A DNA stretch of 64,000 nucleotides from an uncultured Lachnospiraceae bacterium (GTDB lineage Bacteria; Bacillota; Clostridia; Lachnospirales; Lachnospiraceae). Where the stretch lies: the NCBI GenBank assembly GCA_944381575.1, contig CALWLS010000001.1:248001-312000 (forward strand), read 5' to 3'. The notes under the pieces are model-generated. The model worked only from the letters and a program-made list of their open reading frames with translations, had not been told where the DNA came from and searched no databases. Both the position numbers and the translations under genes were made by a program. Positions 63,040-64,000 of this stretch are shown in pieces (position 1 is the first letter of the stretch; every line of letters starts with the position of its first letter).

Positions 63040-63720
63040 TCAGTGTGTATTTTTCTTAGCTATATAGCCTCCGAGCCACTGTACGATGCTAACGGCTATA
63101 ACAAGGACTATCACTGTTATCCATGTAATATCGGTCATGTTTCTGTCGTGGCCGTAGCGAATGGCAAAATCTCCGAGGCCTCCGGCGCCTACCGCTCCTG
63201 CCATGGCCGTAAGTCCAAGAAGACTGATGGCAGTTATGGTCACGGCTCTTGCAAGTGAAGCTATGCTCTCCTTAAGATAGACCCTCGTAATGACCTCAAA
63301 GGGGCTTGATCCCATGGATATGGCCGCCTCAATAAGCCCGTGATCGGTTTCAGCAAGGGCCGCCTCCACCTGTCTTGTAAAAAACGGAGTACAGCCGAAT
63401 ACAAGAGGGACTATCGCTCCCCTTACATATATCGCCGTTCCCATTATCGCCCTTGAAACCGGCATGAGAGCCGTAAGAAGTATGATAAACGGTATGGATC
63501 TGAACAAATTAGTCACGGTATCTATGATCTTATAGACCGGCTTATTCTCCAATATCCCGCCTGGTTTTGTGACAGTAAGTATCACGCCGAGCACAAGACC
63601 GAGCACGAATGCTATGCCGCCTGCCCACACCTCCATGAGCAGCGTATCCTTCATTGCTTCTATAAAATCGTCCCAGTGCTCAATCACATTCGGCATTATA
63701 TTAATCAACGTCTCTTGCAT
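63040..63720 (-). CDS. metI: Methionine ABC importer permease MetI
   Basis: A 226-residue permease with five to six spans. The ATPase-contact loop has EAAISMGSSPFEVITRVYLKES, and LLGLTAMAGAVGAGGLGDFAIRYG is a MetI motif. It imports methionine with MetN and a MetQ lipoprotein not in this window. It overlaps metN by 20 nt. Confidence 0.93.
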   Translation of the reverse strand: MQETLINIMPNVIEHWDDFIEAMKDTLLMEVWAGGIAFVLGLVLGVILTVTKPGGILENKPVYKIIDTVTNLFRSIPFIILLTALMPVSRAIMGTAIYVRGAIVPLVFGCTPFFTRQVEAALAETDHGLIEAAISMGSSPFEVITRVYLKESIASLARAVTITAISLLGLTAMAGAVGAGGLGDFAIRYGHDRNMTDITWITVIVLVIAVSIVQWLGGYIAKKNTH

Positions 63721-64000
63721 CCTTTATGACCTCCACATCGACATTAACGCTCTTGAAATAATCCAGCGCCCTGCTGATATTTTCCTTTTCTCCGCTGAAT
63801 ATTGCGACCGTACCTCCGATATTGGAATCTCCTACTATCTCAACATCAGCAAATACGATATTCATATAGACCTGAAACTTAAGTATGGCCGTGGATATTA
63901 TAGGCTGGGACACCCTTACGTTATTATAATTGAGCCTTGCCATAAGCTCTCCCGGCTTAATCCTCGTTACAGGGTTGTCGGCCTTTAAGAAGTCCTCAGC
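63701..64000 (-). CDS. metN: Methionine ABC importer ATP-binding protein MetN, C-terminal part (5' end outside window)
   Basis: The frame is open through the window edge, giving 99 residues, with codons AEDFLKADNPVTR at the edge. The ATPase core lies outside. What is seen is the C-terminal NIL domain (about the last 75 residues), with TVAIFSGEKENISRALDYFKSVNVDVEVI. This domain binds methionine and inhibits transport. The MetI gene follows it. An ATG at 63943 is internal, not a start. Confidence 0.9.
   Translation of the reverse strand, partial: AEDFLKADNPVTRIKPGELMARLNYNNVRVSQPIISTAILKFQVYMNIVFADVEIVGDSNIGGTVAIFSGEKENISRALDYFKSVNVDVEVIKDARDVD

Noticed and set aside
1-64000. CRISPR arrays, insertion sequences, rRNA or tRNA genes
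   Set aside because: No spaced repeats, transposase motifs or tRNA/rRNA signatures were seen other than tmRNA.

Overview
The window reads as chromosome from a low-to-mid GC Firmicute, most likely a Lachnospiraceae-type clostridium. The reasons are a diaminopimelate/lysine pathway of the N-acetyl type under a lysine riboswitch, a tryptophan T-box, split transketolase genes, ThrE-type exporter halves, a DUF5722 lipoprotein, a VanW protein, and housekeeping clusters in clostridial order with local changes. I see no insertion sequence, prophage, CRISPR array, rRNA or tRNA gene. The only phage-related family is one tyrosine recombinase, which looks like a resident Xer-type enzyme. Almost everything from 4.6 kb onward is on the minus strand, in long tightly packed operons with many 1-29 nt overlaps.

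Layout. 0-4.5 kb: the end of an envelope protein with an HlyD-like C-terminus, a PLP aminotransferase, a trans-sulfuration family PLP enzyme and a divergent LysR regulator. 4.6-8.5 kb: an orphan oligopeptide-type binding lipoprotein, a small unknown gene, and a rhomboid protease coupled to the Xer-like recombinase. 8.6-10.4 kb: split transketolase. 10.5-16.4 kb: sepF-lspA-rluD-NlpC/P60-ThrE exporter operon. 16.4-20.5 kb: rplU-rpmA-obgE-yhbY-yqeK-rsfS-nadD, a ribosome-biogenesis operon lacking prp and carrying an L27 without the usual N-terminal extension. 20.5-29.4 kb: dgt-dnaG-trmK-nif3-kinase-lepB-rbgA-rnhB-yraN-recU, lacking the usual rpoD.

29.4-36 kb is a lysine/DAP operon (dapA-dapB-dapH-lysA-deacetylase-lysC) behind a lysine riboswitch with a clear terminator. 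36-39.3 kb is a three-gene ABC importer behind a T-box whose specifier reads UGG, so it is very probably a tryptophan importer. 39.3-43.8 kb holds a tandem-domain polyphosphate:AMP phosphotransferase, the tmRNA gene with a readable tag (ANDEFALAA), a DUF554 protein, smpB and secG. 43.9-52 kb holds leuS-vanW-pheS-pheT. 52.2-58 kb holds two large lipoproteins with glycosidase-like TIM-barrel domains and uvrC. 58-63 kb holds a second importer of the same family as the tryptophan one, a 30-residue single-span membrane protein, an amidohydrolase translationally coupled to it, and a CmpB-like membrane protein. The window ends in a methionine importer (metI, partial metN).

Most genes are housekeeping. 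The points I find most worth checking are the missing Prp/L27 extension pair, the unannotated small membrane ORF with its TTGA-coupled amidohydrolase beside an uncharacterised importer, the paired DUF5722/DUF4015 lipoproteins ahead of uvrC, and the two paralogous importers with completely different 5' control regions. I found no clear, wholly undescribed system.
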